From Chlorobium sp. (GTDB lineage: Bacteria > Bacteroidota > Chlorobiia > Chlorobiales > Chlorobiaceae), in assembly GCA_005862285.1 (NCBI GenBank), contig SZXW01000010.1:434001-498000 (forward strand): a stretch of 64,000 nucleotides of DNA, written 5' to 3'. Both the position numbers and the translations under genes were made by a program. Within the stretch, counting starts at the first letter, position 1, and every line of letters starts with the position of its first letter. Positions 38,280 to 47,932 of this stretch are shown here, one piece after another. The notes beneath the pieces are model-generated. The model had not been told where the DNA came from. It saw nothing but the letters and a program-made list of their open reading frames with translations, and made no database searches.

Positions 38280-39020
38280 TCAGCTGAAAATACGGAATTC
38301 AGCCAAATGCCATTTCTGCATACGATATGCTATCGAGGTCCATACTACCCCGAACCCGTAGATCAAGCTCTGACGGATATTGATCGACGAAGCGTCTTTG
38401 AAATACTTGGTTGGACAGGTTATTTCAGCAATTTCGTAACCGGCATAAAATATCTGGGCAACCATCTGGTTATCAAACACAAAGTTGTCAGAACAGGTAT
38501 TGTAATTTACCGAGTGAAGCACCTTTCCGGAAAAAGCTCTGTACCCGGTATGATATTCGGACAGCTTCTGGTTTATTACAAAATTCTGTAACAAGGTAAG
38601 AACACGGTTGGCAATGTATTTATAAATTGGCATCCCTCCTTTCAGGGCTCCTTTGCCTAAAATGCGCGAACCGAAAACCACCTCATATGTATCGTTGGCA
38701 ATCAGATGGCACATTGACAGGATCAACTTCGGAGTATACTGATAATCAGGATGCAGCATGACCACAATATCCGAACCGAGCTCAAGAGCTTTATTGTAGC
38801 AGGTTTTCTGGTTTCCACCGTAACCCTTGTTGTTGTCGTGCTCGATCACATGATTTATGCCAATTTTGTTAGCGAGCTCAACCGTAGCGTCATGACTGCA
38901 ATCATCGACAAGAATTACATGGTCAACAATTTCAAATGGAATTTCGTTATACGTTTTTTCAAGTGTTTTTTCTGCATTATAAGCCGGCAATACGACTGTT
39001 ACAATTTTGTTATTGATCAT
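38280..39020 (-). CDS. Family 2 glycosyltransferase, dolichyl-phosphate mannosyltransferase-like
   Basis: A 246-residue cytoplasmic GT2 protein with VVLPAYNAEKTLEKTY at the N-terminus, VDDCSHDAT, and VMLHPDYQYTP (the metal-binding loop). It lacks C-terminal transmembrane helices. Proteins of this type transfer a sugar from a nucleotide to a polyprenyl phosphate. It overlaps the start-distal membrane glycosyltransferase gene by 11 bases, so the two are translationally coupled and probably act in the same pathway, one making and one using a lipid-linked sugar. Confidence 0.85.
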   Translation of the reverse strand: MINNKIVTVVLPAYNAEKTLEKTYNEIPFEIVDHVILVDDCSHDATVELANKIGINHVIEHDNNKGYGGNQKTCYNKALELGSDIVVMLHPDYQYTPKLILSMCHLIANDTYEVVFGSRILGKGALKGGMPIYKYIANRVLTLLQNFVINQKLSEYHTGYRAFSGKVLHSVNYNTCSDNFVFDNQMVAQIFYAGYEIAEITCPTKYFKDASSINIRQSLIYGFGVVWTSIAYRMQKWHLAEFRIFS

Positions 39021-40734
39021 TTAATTTTTCAGGATTTCGGATGCAGAAAACGAATCCGTTTCGTTCGTAAATAATATTCCATTTCGGGTTTTTTGAGAGC
39101 AAATCTTTTTTATCATTTGCTTTCATTACGATATATAAAGGTTTGTCCAGGCTTCCCTGCGATAATCTGTCATAGTCGTGCGGGTCAAATTGAGAAACCG
39201 GTGGTTTTTGGAAATAAAACAGATTCGCATAGCTTTTAAAACCGGCCCTTTCGACATAACAATCTTTTCCTTTGAGGCTTTTATAAAAATCAATTACCGC
39301 ACGTTGCGAATATGCTTCAATACGGGGAAGCAGAAGCATCATTGAAAAAAAGGTAAAGAGCATTGTAAAAAAGAACAAAATGCCAAAACCATTGGCATAT
39401 AACTTATTACGAGTATAATACAGACAAGCAAACACACCGGAAGGTAATAAAACAGCAGGAAACCACTCCCATCCGTTCCAACCTGCAACTGCCTGCAAAT
39501 TTCCCTTCACGAATTCATCTTGAATCAAATTGTATTGCAAAAGATATGTTTTAATAATATCAATTTGTGAAACGGCAAAGGCAAGAATTGTGTAAAATAT
39601 TGAAACAACCACTAAAGAGTATCGGGCAGATGCTTTAAAAGATATCTCCTGATTCGATATATAGTATACGGCCCATGCAGCAAGATATGTTATCGGGAAA
39701 TAGCACATGGATGAATAATGTATAATCTTGGTATTCACTACAGTAAATAAAATCAGTACAACCCAGAACAATATTACCATCCACAACTTGAAATCTTTCT
39801 GCAAAGCTGTTTCATCTGAAACTTTTTGACCCGACAGAAGAGCCAGTATCGAAGCAGGAAAAACACCCAGGTAAAGAACGATAAAATGATAGAACAGAAA
39901 GCCGCCATGATCGGCCCCTTGTGTGCGAAAAAGATCGATCTGGTAGGAAATGAAGTCTTTTATTACTGAATAATTTCCATTTATCAGCAGAAGAATAAAC
40001 CAGATACCACCAACAAGACTCAAAACAAGAATAAAAACGGTTATGTGATACCATTTCACAGGAAATCTGAACCTGTGTATCAGCAGATAAACCCCGGCAG
40101 TAAGGGCTAAAAGAAGGATGGCAACAGGGCCTTTGGTCATCACACCCAGGCCGGAAGCTGCAGCCGATAAAATAATGAACATCCATGCCTCAGCATTATT
40201 TTGTCTATGCTGAAAACGTATCAGAAAATATATACTTAAAAAAATAAATAAATTAAACCATGGATCGATAATCCCGAACTTGAAATAGAAAAACGGTAAA
40301 ATAGAGCCAATATAAGCCATCACCCATAACAAACCGAATCTTTCATTATATAGCTTACATCCGATGGAATAAATAATCATTAATGTAACAATACCACATA
40401 TAGCATTCGGCAACCGTGCCGCCATTTCGTTTACTCCGAAAAAATGCATCGATATTGCCTGAAACCAAATAAACAATGGCGGCTTTTCCCAGAAAGGCAG
40501 GTAGTTTATTCTGACAGTTGTATAATCTCCCGTTGCCAGCATTTCACGGGCAGATTCGGCAAAATTAATTTCATCCCAATCGAAGAGATGAACATCCCCA
40601 AGAAAAGGAATAAAAGCAAGCGATCCCAGCAGGACTATCAATAAAGGATATGTGAAACGTTTATCCATAAAAAGGTTATAATATTTTAAAACCGCTGGAT
40701 AACGGATGTATTCATTCAATTTTCCTGAATTCAA
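39010..40734 (-). CDS. ArnT/PMT-family membrane glycosyltransferase
   Basis: The 574-residue polytopic protein has at least ten hydrophobic segments. The periplasmic loop LFDWDEINFAESAREML carries the acidic pair conserved in the ArnT/PMT (GT83-like) family, followed by INYLPFWEKPPLFIWFQ. These enzymes use a lipid-linked sugar to glycosylate lipid A or other cell-surface acceptors. The last bases overlap the GT2 gene downstream, which could supply the polyprenyl-linked sugar. Confidence 0.85.
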   Translation of the reverse strand: MNSGKLNEYIRYPAVLKYYNLFMDKRFTYPLLIVLLGSLAFIPFLGDVHLFDWDEINFAESAREMLATGDYTTVRINYLPFWEKPPLFIWFQAISMHFFGVNEMAARLPNAICGIVTLMIIYSIGCKLYNERFGLLWVMAYIGSILPFFYFKFGIIDPWFNLFIFLSIYFLIRFQHRQNNAEAWMFIILSAAASGLGVMTKGPVAILLLALTAGVYLLIHRFRFPVKWYHITVFILVLSLVGGIWFILLLINGNYSVIKDFISYQIDLFRTQGADHGGFLFYHFIVLYLGVFPASILALLSGQKVSDETALQKDFKLWMVILFWVVLILFTVVNTKIIHYSSMCYFPITYLAAWAVYYISNQEISFKASARYSLVVVSIFYTILAFAVSQIDIIKTYLLQYNLIQDEFVKGNLQAVAGWNGWEWFPAVLLPSGVFACLYYTRNKLYANGFGILFFFTMLFTFFSMMLLLPRIEAYSQRAVIDFYKSLKGKDCYVERAGFKSYANLFYFQKPPVSQFDPHDYDRLSQGSLDKPLYIVMKANDKKDLLSKNPKWNIIYERNGFVFCIRNPEKLNDQ

Positions 40735-41167
40735 TATATTTCATTGAGGATGGCAGGCAGAAGAATCAATGTTTAACCTTGCACTGTAAGCGGTTTAACG
40801 AAAATATGAAAATCGGCGTATTCTGCTTCCTGAAGTTCACGAACAGATTATGATGTAATAATCACGCAACTTGCCTGAGGACGTTTGTATCCCAAAGAGC
40901 TTTTATGGGTTTCACCGCATTCAACTCATGAATTGCCTGCATCGTGATTTGAAATAAATCCTCACAAATTCATCAAGATAAGTCAATCATTGCATCTTCC
41001 CATCCTGAAAAGGTTCCAAAATTGAGCTTTCCTGTTTGAAAAATGCAAGACTTCCATACGTTCAGATTGCATTATTCAATACTACGGTAAGCATCAACAC
41101 CTGAATAAGCTTGAATTTTCAGGACTTTCCCCTCCTGGCACAGGATTTGCTTCTTTAACTTGAAGAT
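40735..41167. other. Intergenic region with no recognisable feature
   Basis: About 430 bases lie between the divergent ArnT-like and small-protein genes. No coding sequence, RNA or repeat could be supported. Confidence 0.4.
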
Positions 41168-41428
41168 ATGGGCGATAAACAAAACTTCAGGGAGGAAAGC
41201 ATGTGTCAGGAAAAAATTATCATCGTGTATGATACAACAACCGGCAAAGATACATGGAATGTCGAAATTCTGGGCCGCAATAATGATGGAAAGTATTGCC
41301 GTATCATGGACAGTGATGACGCTGATTTCCCTTTTGATGTAAGTAAATTTGGACCGTTTGATGAAGACATCCTGATTATGCAGCTCAAGGAGACGTATCC
41401 CGGCACTGAAATCAGCCTGAAATGGTGA
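41168..41428 (+). CDS. Small hypothetical protein
   Basis: An 86-residue acidic protein. It might start at Met12 (41201) rather than Met1. The middle segment is beta-rich with many Asp/Glu (MDSDDADFPFDVSKFGPFDE). I recognise no family, and the gene stands alone. Confidence 0.5.
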   Translation: MGDKQNFREESMCQEKIIIVYDTTTGKDTWNVEILGRNNDGKYCRIMDSDDADFPFDVSKFGPFDEDILIMQLKETYPGTEISLKW

Positions 41429-41709
41429 AAATCAAAGCGTACAACAAATTTACCGTCCCATAGGCAATAAACTGACTTTCTCACGCTGAACTTCCAGTTT
41501 TCTTGTGGTTAGTCCAATATCACCCGATTATGCGTTAGTTTAATATCAGGAGCGAAAAGCCCGGGATGGGGCAATAGAGATGATGGTTCCACATATTTGT
41601 AAATCGATATTACGGAGTTGAAACCGTTAACTTTGCAGGAAGCTGCCGTTTTTTCCCTGATATTCATGAGTTTTAGTATACTGCATGAAAATCCGGATTT
41701 CCGGTAAAT

Positions 41710-42477
41710 ATGTTAGTAACCATCCCGTTACACGTCATGACTCCAGAGCAATTGTCCAGGACACTCGTTCAGAGTGAAGAACTTGCCTACAATCCCGTCG
41801 CTATCAAATTCGTTACGTCGCTCAGTGACCTCCCCGAAGGGGTTAAAAAATTCGCTTCTTCTTCAGGGGAACGCCTGCCGAAATCATTTCTCTGCGCCAT
41901 GTGGGGGGACTGCCTCAGGGGCGCAGGACCTTTCTACACAACCAAAGAGGACCATTACTGCGGTGGCGGCACCATAGCAGCAGGGTTCGGAACCCTCCTG
42001 CCACTCGAGAACGCCGAGAAATTCATGATCGGGGATGGTAAACTCTTCGGAAACATGGATGCCCTTCGATGCTCCCTTGCATCTACCCTGCCATTCAAAG
42101 ACGGTGAGTTCGAAGCTCAGATCGTCGGTCCGCTTGCCGCCATGAACGACGACACCTTGCGTCCGGATGTGGTGCTGATCGTCTGCAAACCTTTCCAGGG
42201 GCAGCACATCATGAGGGCTTATGATTTCGACAGCGGTGAACTGATTCATGGTATCGCCGGCGGGTCTACCTGCGAGATGGTTTCAAGCTATGTCGTCAAA
42301 TCCGGGAAACCGACCTTCACGCTTGGCGATACCGGCGGCAATGCAGGGCTTTCGCTCGAACCGGACGAGCTTATTGTTGCTTTTCCTTATGAAAAGCTCG
42401 AAACAGCCGTCAGAAACCTGCCCAGGATTTGCCGGACATCGAGCATGCACAAGCATACGGTCTATCATGAGCGCTGA
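41710..42477 (+). CDS. DUF169 family protein
   Basis: The 255-residue protein has the DUF169 pattern: NPVAIKFV near the N-terminus, then a Cys-rich stretch with LCAMWGDCLRGAGPF and HYCGGG, and a later AGGSTCEM segment. Members occur in many anaerobes and are suspected to bind a metal or redox cofactor, but no function is established. The methyltransferase gene follows 51 bp downstream and is probably in the same transcript. Confidence 0.75.
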   Translation: MLVTIPLHVMTPEQLSRTLVQSEELAYNPVAIKFVTSLSDLPEGVKKFASSSGERLPKSFLCAMWGDCLRGAGPFYTTKEDHYCGGGTIAAGFGTLLPLENAEKFMIGDGKLFGNMDALRCSLASTLPFKDGEFEAQIVGPLAAMNDDTLRPDVVLIVCKPFQGQHIMRAYDFDSGELIHGIAGGSTCEMVSSYVVKSGKPTFTLGDTGGNAGLSLEPDELIVAFPYEKLETAVRNLPRICRTSSMHKHTVYHER

Positions 42478-42528
42478 CAGGGTTGTAGAGGTTTTATCGT
42501 TCAGAAACATATGATGCACTGAACCACC

Positions 42529-43257
42529 TTGAAACTGAACGATGTTGTTACCTGGGGAAGATCATTCCAGGAGTACCGGAACATGTTTCTCCTCTCCGAC
42601 GACGAGCTGCAGAAACCCATTCTCGGATGCAGCGACGGCCCGGCATCATTCAACGCCGAACTGACGAAAATAGGCGGGAAAGTGATTTCGGCCGACCCAG
42701 TCTACCGATTCAGCACCGGAGAGATCCGCAAAAGGGTGGTGGAAGTCTGCCCGCTCATCGTTTCCGAGGTCTCGAAAAACCGCAATGATTATGTTTGGGA
42801 ACAGATCCTCGATACAGATCATCTCATTAAGGCAAGAATGGATGCCATGGAGCTTTTCCTCACCGATTTTGAACAGGGAAAAAGCACCGGCCGCTACGTA
42901 GAAGCCTCCCTTCCCGACCTTCCCTTTGAAACAGATGCATTCGACCTTGCACTCTGCTCTCATTTCCTGTTCCTCTACAGCCGCCATGTTAGCCTCGAAG
43001 TGCATCTGAATTCGATGAAGGAACTCTGCCGAGTGGCAAAGGAGGTCCGAATATACCCTGTCGTGACGCTCGAAGGTAAACCCTCTGAACATATCGTGCC
43101 GGTAATATCGGAACTGAAAAAAGACGGACTGTATGTTTCTTTGCGAAAAGTGAAGTACAGATTTCAGAAAGGTGCCGATAAGATGCTTGTCGCCAAACGA
43201 CAAGTGATGCATACAAGCGATGGCACTTCTCAGGGAAAAGGTTTAAATCTTTATTAA
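42529..43257 (+). CDS. SAM-dependent methyltransferase-like protein
   Basis: The 242-residue protein starts at TTG and has a degenerate class I methyltransferase fold: motif-I-like ILGCSDGPASFNAEL, motif-II-like VISADPVY, and DAFDLALCSHFLFLYS. The usual E/DxGxGxG glycine-rich loop is replaced by GCSDGPASF. It follows the DUF169 gene by 51 bp. The substrate is unknown. Confidence 0.7.
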   Translation: MKLNDVVTWGRSFQEYRNMFLLSDDELQKPILGCSDGPASFNAELTKIGGKVISADPVYRFSTGEIRKRVVEVCPLIVSEVSKNRNDYVWEQILDTDHLIKARMDAMELFLTDFEQGKSTGRYVEASLPDLPFETDAFDLALCSHFLFLYSRHVSLEVHLNSMKELCRVAKEVRIYPVVTLEGKPSEHIVPVISELKKDGLYVSLRKVKYRFQKGADKMLVAKRQVMHTSDGTSQGKGLNLY

Positions 43258-43576
43258 CGGGTATTCTTGCCATCCCTCTTGCTCTGATGAAGAGCCCCGG
43301 ATAATCTGGAGCATCACAAGTCAGTTTACATATTCCCCATTCTTCATTCGATTAAAACAATCCACGATCATACTTGAATCATGTTGCATCTGCTATTGCA
43401 GTCAAAATACATGAAAGCAAAACATCTTTTGGATTCCGGACAAGGTCCGGCACAAAAAGAAGTAAAAATCAATAATTCAACTGATTGAGAACCTATTTTA
43501 AATAAAGTGCTTTATACGTATATTAATAGATAATTTTATGTATTTAATTATAAGCTAAAAAACAGGACAAGAAGCA
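43258..43576. other. Intergenic region with no recognisable feature
   Basis: About 319 bases, AT-rich toward 43560. I see no gene or structural element. Confidence 0.35.
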
Positions 43577-43837
43577 ATGAACATACTCAAGTCTATCATC
43601 TTTTATCCGATGATGTGGTTGCGTGGTATATTTCTCCTAGTCGGCAAAGTCCTACAGGGATTATTTTTGCTCGGCGCAATATTTATCCTTTTTGCTGGAC
43701 AGGGTCATGATTATTTCTGGACCCTGTTCCTCACATTCTCAGGGTTCAGCTTTTTCTTTTTCCTGCTTACCCAATTTTATGATCAGATTCTTCTGAAGTT
43801 AAACCCCACGGGAAACGACCTGTTTCTCATACAGTGA
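43577..43837 (+). CDS. Small two-helix membrane protein
   Basis: An 86-residue protein with two strongly hydrophobic segments (about residues 17-40 and 48-66) and a Phe-rich second helix. No family is recognised. It is a monocistronic-looking gene. Confidence 0.55.
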   Translation: MNILKSIIFYPMMWLRGIFLLVGKVLQGLFLLGAIFILFAGQGHDYFWTLFLTFSGFSFFFFLLTQFYDQILLKLNPTGNDLFLIQ

Positions 43838-44108
43838 CTCTGGCCTGGGCATCACTCTTGCCTCGAATATGCATGATTCGTCTTCCATGATATCGTCGAT
43901 ATCGGTGCTGCAAAAATAATGAAAACCGCTGAAGATCGGCAACAAACCGATGTTCAGCTTTCATTTCCGTATCTTTCACTTGATTTCATCTCGAACATTA
44001 GCGCGTTTCGTATTAATTTTTTACATTCTGTTCCTTGCCTGACGGATGTCCGGGCCCGCAGATCAGAAATCAGGTGATCCTGGAATGCAAGTTCTTTTGA
44101 AATAATAC

Positions 44109-44196
<88 letters not shown>

Positions 44197-44243
44197 GGAA
44201 TGCAGGAATCATCCCTGCAACACATCAGGACTTTCCATCATCG

Positions 44244-44266
44244 AAGCCCGCAAAACGCGGGCTTTC
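44244..44266 (+). terminator. Terminator after tRNA-Ser
   Basis: AAGCCCGC (44244-44251) and GCGGGCTT (44257-44264) form an 8-bp stem with a 5-base loop, about 50 bases after the tRNA. Confidence 0.7.
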
Positions 44267-44383
44267 GTGTTCAAACGCCCTTCTGGAATCTTAGTTCGCT
44301 TTTTATTCCATCCCCCAACCCTTTCCCTCAATCATTATGACATCAGTCGATGTGATCGCGGATAAAGATGGATAGCAATAAAC

Positions 44384-44408
44384 AAGCCCGGCGATCAACC
44401 GGGCTTTT
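44384..44408. terminator. Convergent terminator hairpin
   Basis: AAGCCCGG (44384-44391) and CCGGGCTT (44399-44406) form a stem with a 7-base loop. It lies just past the stop of the minus-strand membrane protein gene and may serve both strands. Confidence 0.65.
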
Positions 44409-44432
44409 ACATGACACTCTTCACACCGAAGA

Positions 44433-44684
44433 CTACAGATACTGGTATCCTTTGTCCATCAGATCCTTCGCGTAAAGCTGATTGGCAAAGAAGGGAAAGA
44501 CAAACCAGCTTATCCCGAAGGTTAAAAATGTGAGTGCCGTCGAGATTATGAACCAGCCCCACATCTCTTTTACAGCAAACCAGAAAATACCTAAAACCAG
44601 ACACGGCCAGGAAAATCCCTTGAATACATTTTTTTCAGTCCCTTTTGCATGGGGATGATAAACCCGCCCATAATACTTTCCCAT
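44433..44684 (-). CDS. Small membrane protein, DUF2628-like
   Basis: From ATG 44684 the product has 83 residues. It begins MGKYYGRVYHPHAKG and has two or three hydrophobic segments after it (FSWPCLVLGIFWF, FIISTALTFLTFGISWFVF). The layout is like DUF2628 membrane proteins. An upstream Met at 44759 adds 25 residues not matching that beginning, so I chose the shorter form. Confidence 0.6.
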   Translation of the reverse strand: MGKYYGRVYHPHAKGTEKNVFKGFSWPCLVLGIFWFAVKEMWGWFIISTALTFLTFGISWFVFPFFANQLYAKDLMDKGYQYL

Positions 44685-45285
44685 TACTCCAATTTTTGAG
44701 TTACGGTAGACGATATTTTTATACAAAACGATAGAAGCAACAAATATGCACTTTCGCACTGCACTACACTTTTTTCTTTACTCTATCCTGAATGGGGGCG
44801 GGGGATATAGCCGTAAAATATAGGAAAATATATCGTTAATTAAAATAGCACAAATACGAAAATATCACAAAATCTTATCAACCGGCATAGATCGGCAAGA
44901 TTTTTACATCAATTTCGGGGGCTCATCGATCTGTAAGGTCAGTACCACAGCCTGCCATGAAAAACAGCAAAATATAAGCCGTATTGTTACGTTTTTTGAA
45001 TGTGCTTCTTTTGATTTATTGGCAGGCATTATCCCTGCATCCCATCAAGAGTTGATATCATTGAAGCCTGCACACCGAGGGGTTTAATGTTAAAACTTGC
45101 GGCCAAGAAAATCTTGAAACACAACTTTTTGCAATTTCTCGTGAAACCGGATGATAACCTGTATATTCAGTTTTATAAACGGAAGTTAAGAGAGAAACAC
45201 CATTGCCGCTGAACCCGGCACAGGAAGCTTCCTGCAGAACAGTGACCTGAAATCAGAAAAAACATACAACAAGAGAGGAGGATGT
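44685..45285. other. Intergenic region with a degenerate copy of the tRNA-Ser 3' flank
   Basis: About 600 bases without a credible gene. Bases 45021-45114 resemble 44201-44300 downstream of tRNA-Ser: both contain GCAGG, ATCCCTGCA, a CATCA segment, ATCAT/ATCATT-GAAGCC-GCA and GGG-TTT. The copy lacks a tRNA. The region ends with the strong SD GAGGAGG of the SPFH gene. Confidence 0.5.
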
Positions 45286-46293
45286 ATGGGATTGTGGACT
45301 TCAGTAACAGGCCAGTTACGATCGGTAATCGAATGGAAGAATCCGGCTCCGGATGTGCTTTTTCATCGCTGGACGGATAACGGAGATGAAATTAAAAACG
45401 CATCGAAGCTTATTGTCGGACCCGGACAAGGCGCGATTTTCGTTTATGAAGGCAAGCCGCAGGCCGTCATTACCGAACCAGGCCTCACGGATCTGAAAAC
45501 GCAAAACATCCCTTTCTGGACGACCGTTACAAAATTCATGCAGGCCTTCAGGAGCGAACACAAGGTCGGTATCTATTTTTTCAGGACAGCCGAGATTCTG
45601 AACCAGGGCTGGGGTACGCCGGGACCGGTCAAATACATCGATCCGCAGTACAAGTTTCCCGTTGGTATGAAAGGCTACGGAAACTTCTCGTTCCGAATCT
45701 CCGATGCGTCGAGTTTTTTCATCAACGTCATGGGTCAGAGAGATGAACTTCTGGTTGACGATCTTCGCTCCGTGATCGTGGCAAGGATTGTCCAGCCTCT
45801 TACCGATTTCCTTGCTGAATCCGGCTTCGGATACAACGAAATCGACTCCAACAGGAATGAAATTGCCGAAGGAGTGAGAGAAAAGGTCTCTCCGATTTTC
45901 CAGACCCTCGGGTTCCAACTGGTCGATTTCCGTATCGAGAATACCGATTTCGACGATGATACGAGACGCAGGGTGGGACGTATCGCCGATATGCAGGCTG
46001 AATCTCAGGCGGCACAGGCCGTCGGCATGAATTTTTCTCAACTTCAGCAGCTTGCGGCACTTCGGGATGCTGCGCAGAACCAGGGAGGAACGGCAGGTCT
46101 GGGCGTTGGGCTTGGAGCGGGCATGGGCCTCGGACAAGTCATGTCGGGTATGATGAACAACATGGGTGTGCAGCAACCGGCGTCGGATGATCCCGTTGCC
46201 AAGCTTGCCAAACTGAAACAGATGCTCGACAACAGTCTCATCAGCCAGCAGGAATACGATACGAAAAAGCAGCAGATTCTCTCGCAATTATAG
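45286..46293 (+). CDS. SPFH-domain protein with C-terminal SHOCT
   Basis: The 335-residue protein carries an SPFH/band-7-like region (PAPDVLFHRWTDNGDEIKNA, then KFPVGMKGYGNFSFRISD) of the 'virion core protein' YdjI subgroup. A Gly/Met-rich linker (about residues 266-295) leads to a SHOCT domain (KLKQMLDNSLISQQEYDTKK). YdjI-like proteins are linked to membrane-stress responses and oligomerise at membranes. A strong SD GAGGAGG precedes the ATG. It is 50 bp upstream of the Tim44/zinc-ribbon protein, so the two form an operon. Confidence 0.85.
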   Translation: MGLWTSVTGQLRSVIEWKNPAPDVLFHRWTDNGDEIKNASKLIVGPGQGAIFVYEGKPQAVITEPGLTDLKTQNIPFWTTVTKFMQAFRSEHKVGIYFFRTAEILNQGWGTPGPVKYIDPQYKFPVGMKGYGNFSFRISDASSFFINVMGQRDELLVDDLRSVIVARIVQPLTDFLAESGFGYNEIDSNRNEIAEGVREKVSPIFQTLGFQLVDFRIENTDFDDDTRRRVGRIADMQAESQAAQAVGMNFSQLQQLAALRDAAQNQGGTAGLGVGLGAGMGLGQVMSGMMNNMGVQQPASDDPVAKLAKLKQMLDNSLISQQEYDTKKQQILSQL

Positions 46294-46343
46294 CCGTGCG
46301 CCGTTTATACTGCTTCCAATCAACGTAATTGCCTGATTCCGCC

Positions 46344-47879
46344 ATGCAAAAAACCTTGTTTTCCAGATTTCCCGCCGTAGTATCCATTGTCCTTCTCGGT
46401 ATGCCGTTCTTCAGCGAGGTGCTTATCGCTCGTGCCGGTGGCGGTGGAGGATCGCATGGCGGCGGATCACACGGCGGAGGCTCCCATGGCGGAGGATCGC
46501 ACGGAGGGGGATTCGGCCATGGCGCAGGCGGATATTCTGGAGGATATTCCGGCCATGGCGCCTATTACGGAAATTCCGGGCATTCCGGCGGTTCCCCGCT
46601 CCTTACGATCATTGTTCTCGTTATATCTATCTATGTCATATACCGTCTCGTCGTTTACTTCAGGAACTCATCGAACAACAGGCGATTCAATGCGGCCGCC
46701 ACCGTTCAGCCGACTGCCGGAACAATAGCGGAATCACGGGAATTTCCTGCCGCCAAATCCGACTTCGACCTTGACGGGTTGTTGTCAAAAGTCCGCAAGG
46801 CCTTTATCGAAGTGCAGACGGCATGGTCCGAGCAGAACTCGGATCGCATGCGAAGGTTTATCACGGATGGCGTCTATCAGCGCTTCAACACCCAATTCAG
46901 GATGATGAGCCTGCTTCGGCAGTCAAACCCGCTCACCAACATCAGAATCCTCGATGTCCGTGTCGACAGCATCGAGCACGACGGCATGTACGATATCGCA
47001 AACGTCGCTATTCATGCAAGCATGAACGACAAATTCGAATGTGCACTGAACCATGAGCTCGACGAAGAAGGGGATAACGACTTTGTCGAATACTGGTCTT
47101 TCCTGAGAAAGCGGGGTGCAGAGGGCAAAAATATATACGACTCCCCGAAATGTCCCAATTGCGGCGCTCCTTTGTCGGAAAACATGGGTGAACTCTGTAA
47201 ATGCAGATACTGCAATGCCATGGTCAACTCCGGAGAATTTGACTGGGTTCTTGCCGAAATCACCCAGGAAGACGATTACCGTCGCGAAGGAAGGTTCACC
47301 GAAAAAATGGCCGGCTTGGATGAAAAGGTCAGGGAAATGGTATCGACATACGGAGATTTTGCCGTACAGCTGCTCGAGGACAAGGCGTCCAATGCCTATA
47401 TGCAGATCATGATGGCATATGCCACGCATGATCCTTCGCTCATGCGGCGATTTGTCACGGATGCCCTGTTCCGTCAACTGGCTCCGCAGATCGAAAAACA
47501 TCAGGAGATTTTCAACCGTATCTTCCTGAACAACGTTACACTTATAGGTGCTGAAAAGATAGACAATATGAACCTGCTCATTTTTTCGCTTGCCTGCTCT
47601 TACCAGAGGGCGTTGATCACCAATAACTCAGTGAAGCTCGTGGATCCCGAAATCGTAATGCGTGAAGAAGTCCTCATGCTGAACCGGGATATCGGCGCAG
47701 GAGAAGGAAAAGGTTCGATCTATCAGCATAATTGCCCGCTCTGCGGAGGCCCTGTGAAAGATACGCTCGATATCAAGTGTTCGTTCTGCGGAAGCCCGCT
47801 CAACAGCACAGCGAACGACTGGATTGTCTGCGCGCTGATGAGCCGTTCGGATTACATGAAAGAATTTTACCCCGGTTGA
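46344..47879 (+). CDS. Duplicated Tim44-like and zinc-ribbon membrane protein
   Basis: From ATG 46344 the product has 511 residues. It has an N-terminal signal/anchor, a Gly-Ser-His repeat (GGGSHGGGSHGGG) to about residue 75, then a transmembrane segment (TIIVLVISIYVIYRLVVYF). Two copies of a Tim44-like domain plus zinc ribbon follow. The first has DRMRRFITDGVYQRF with CPNC/CRYC; the second has SLMRRFVTDALFRQL with CPLC/CSFC, each ribbon followed by a DW(V/I) and a DY motif. The SPFH gene just upstream suggests a membrane-complex partner. The TTG at 46329 would add 5 residues. Confidence 0.8.
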   Translation: MQKTLFSRFPAVVSIVLLGMPFFSEVLIARAGGGGGSHGGGSHGGGSHGGGSHGGGFGHGAGGYSGGYSGHGAYYGNSGHSGGSPLLTIIVLVISIYVIYRLVVYFRNSSNNRRFNAAATVQPTAGTIAESREFPAAKSDFDLDGLLSKVRKAFIEVQTAWSEQNSDRMRRFITDGVYQRFNTQFRMMSLLRQSNPLTNIRILDVRVDSIEHDGMYDIANVAIHASMNDKFECALNHELDEEGDNDFVEYWSFLRKRGAEGKNIYDSPKCPNCGAPLSENMGELCKCRYCNAMVNSGEFDWVLAEITQEDDYRREGRFTEKMAGLDEKVREMVSTYGDFAVQLLEDKASNAYMQIMMAYATHDPSLMRRFVTDALFRQLAPQIEKHQEIFNRIFLNNVTLIGAEKIDNMNLLIFSLACSYQRALITNNSVKLVDPEIVMREEVLMLNRDIGAGEGKGSIYQHNCPLCGGPVKDTLDIKCSFCGSPLNSTANDWIVCALMSRSDYMKEFYPG

Positions 47880-47932
47880 CCACGTGACTGTCCTGGGTAA
47901 AATATCAGCCTTCACACAATCTGACACTGGCG

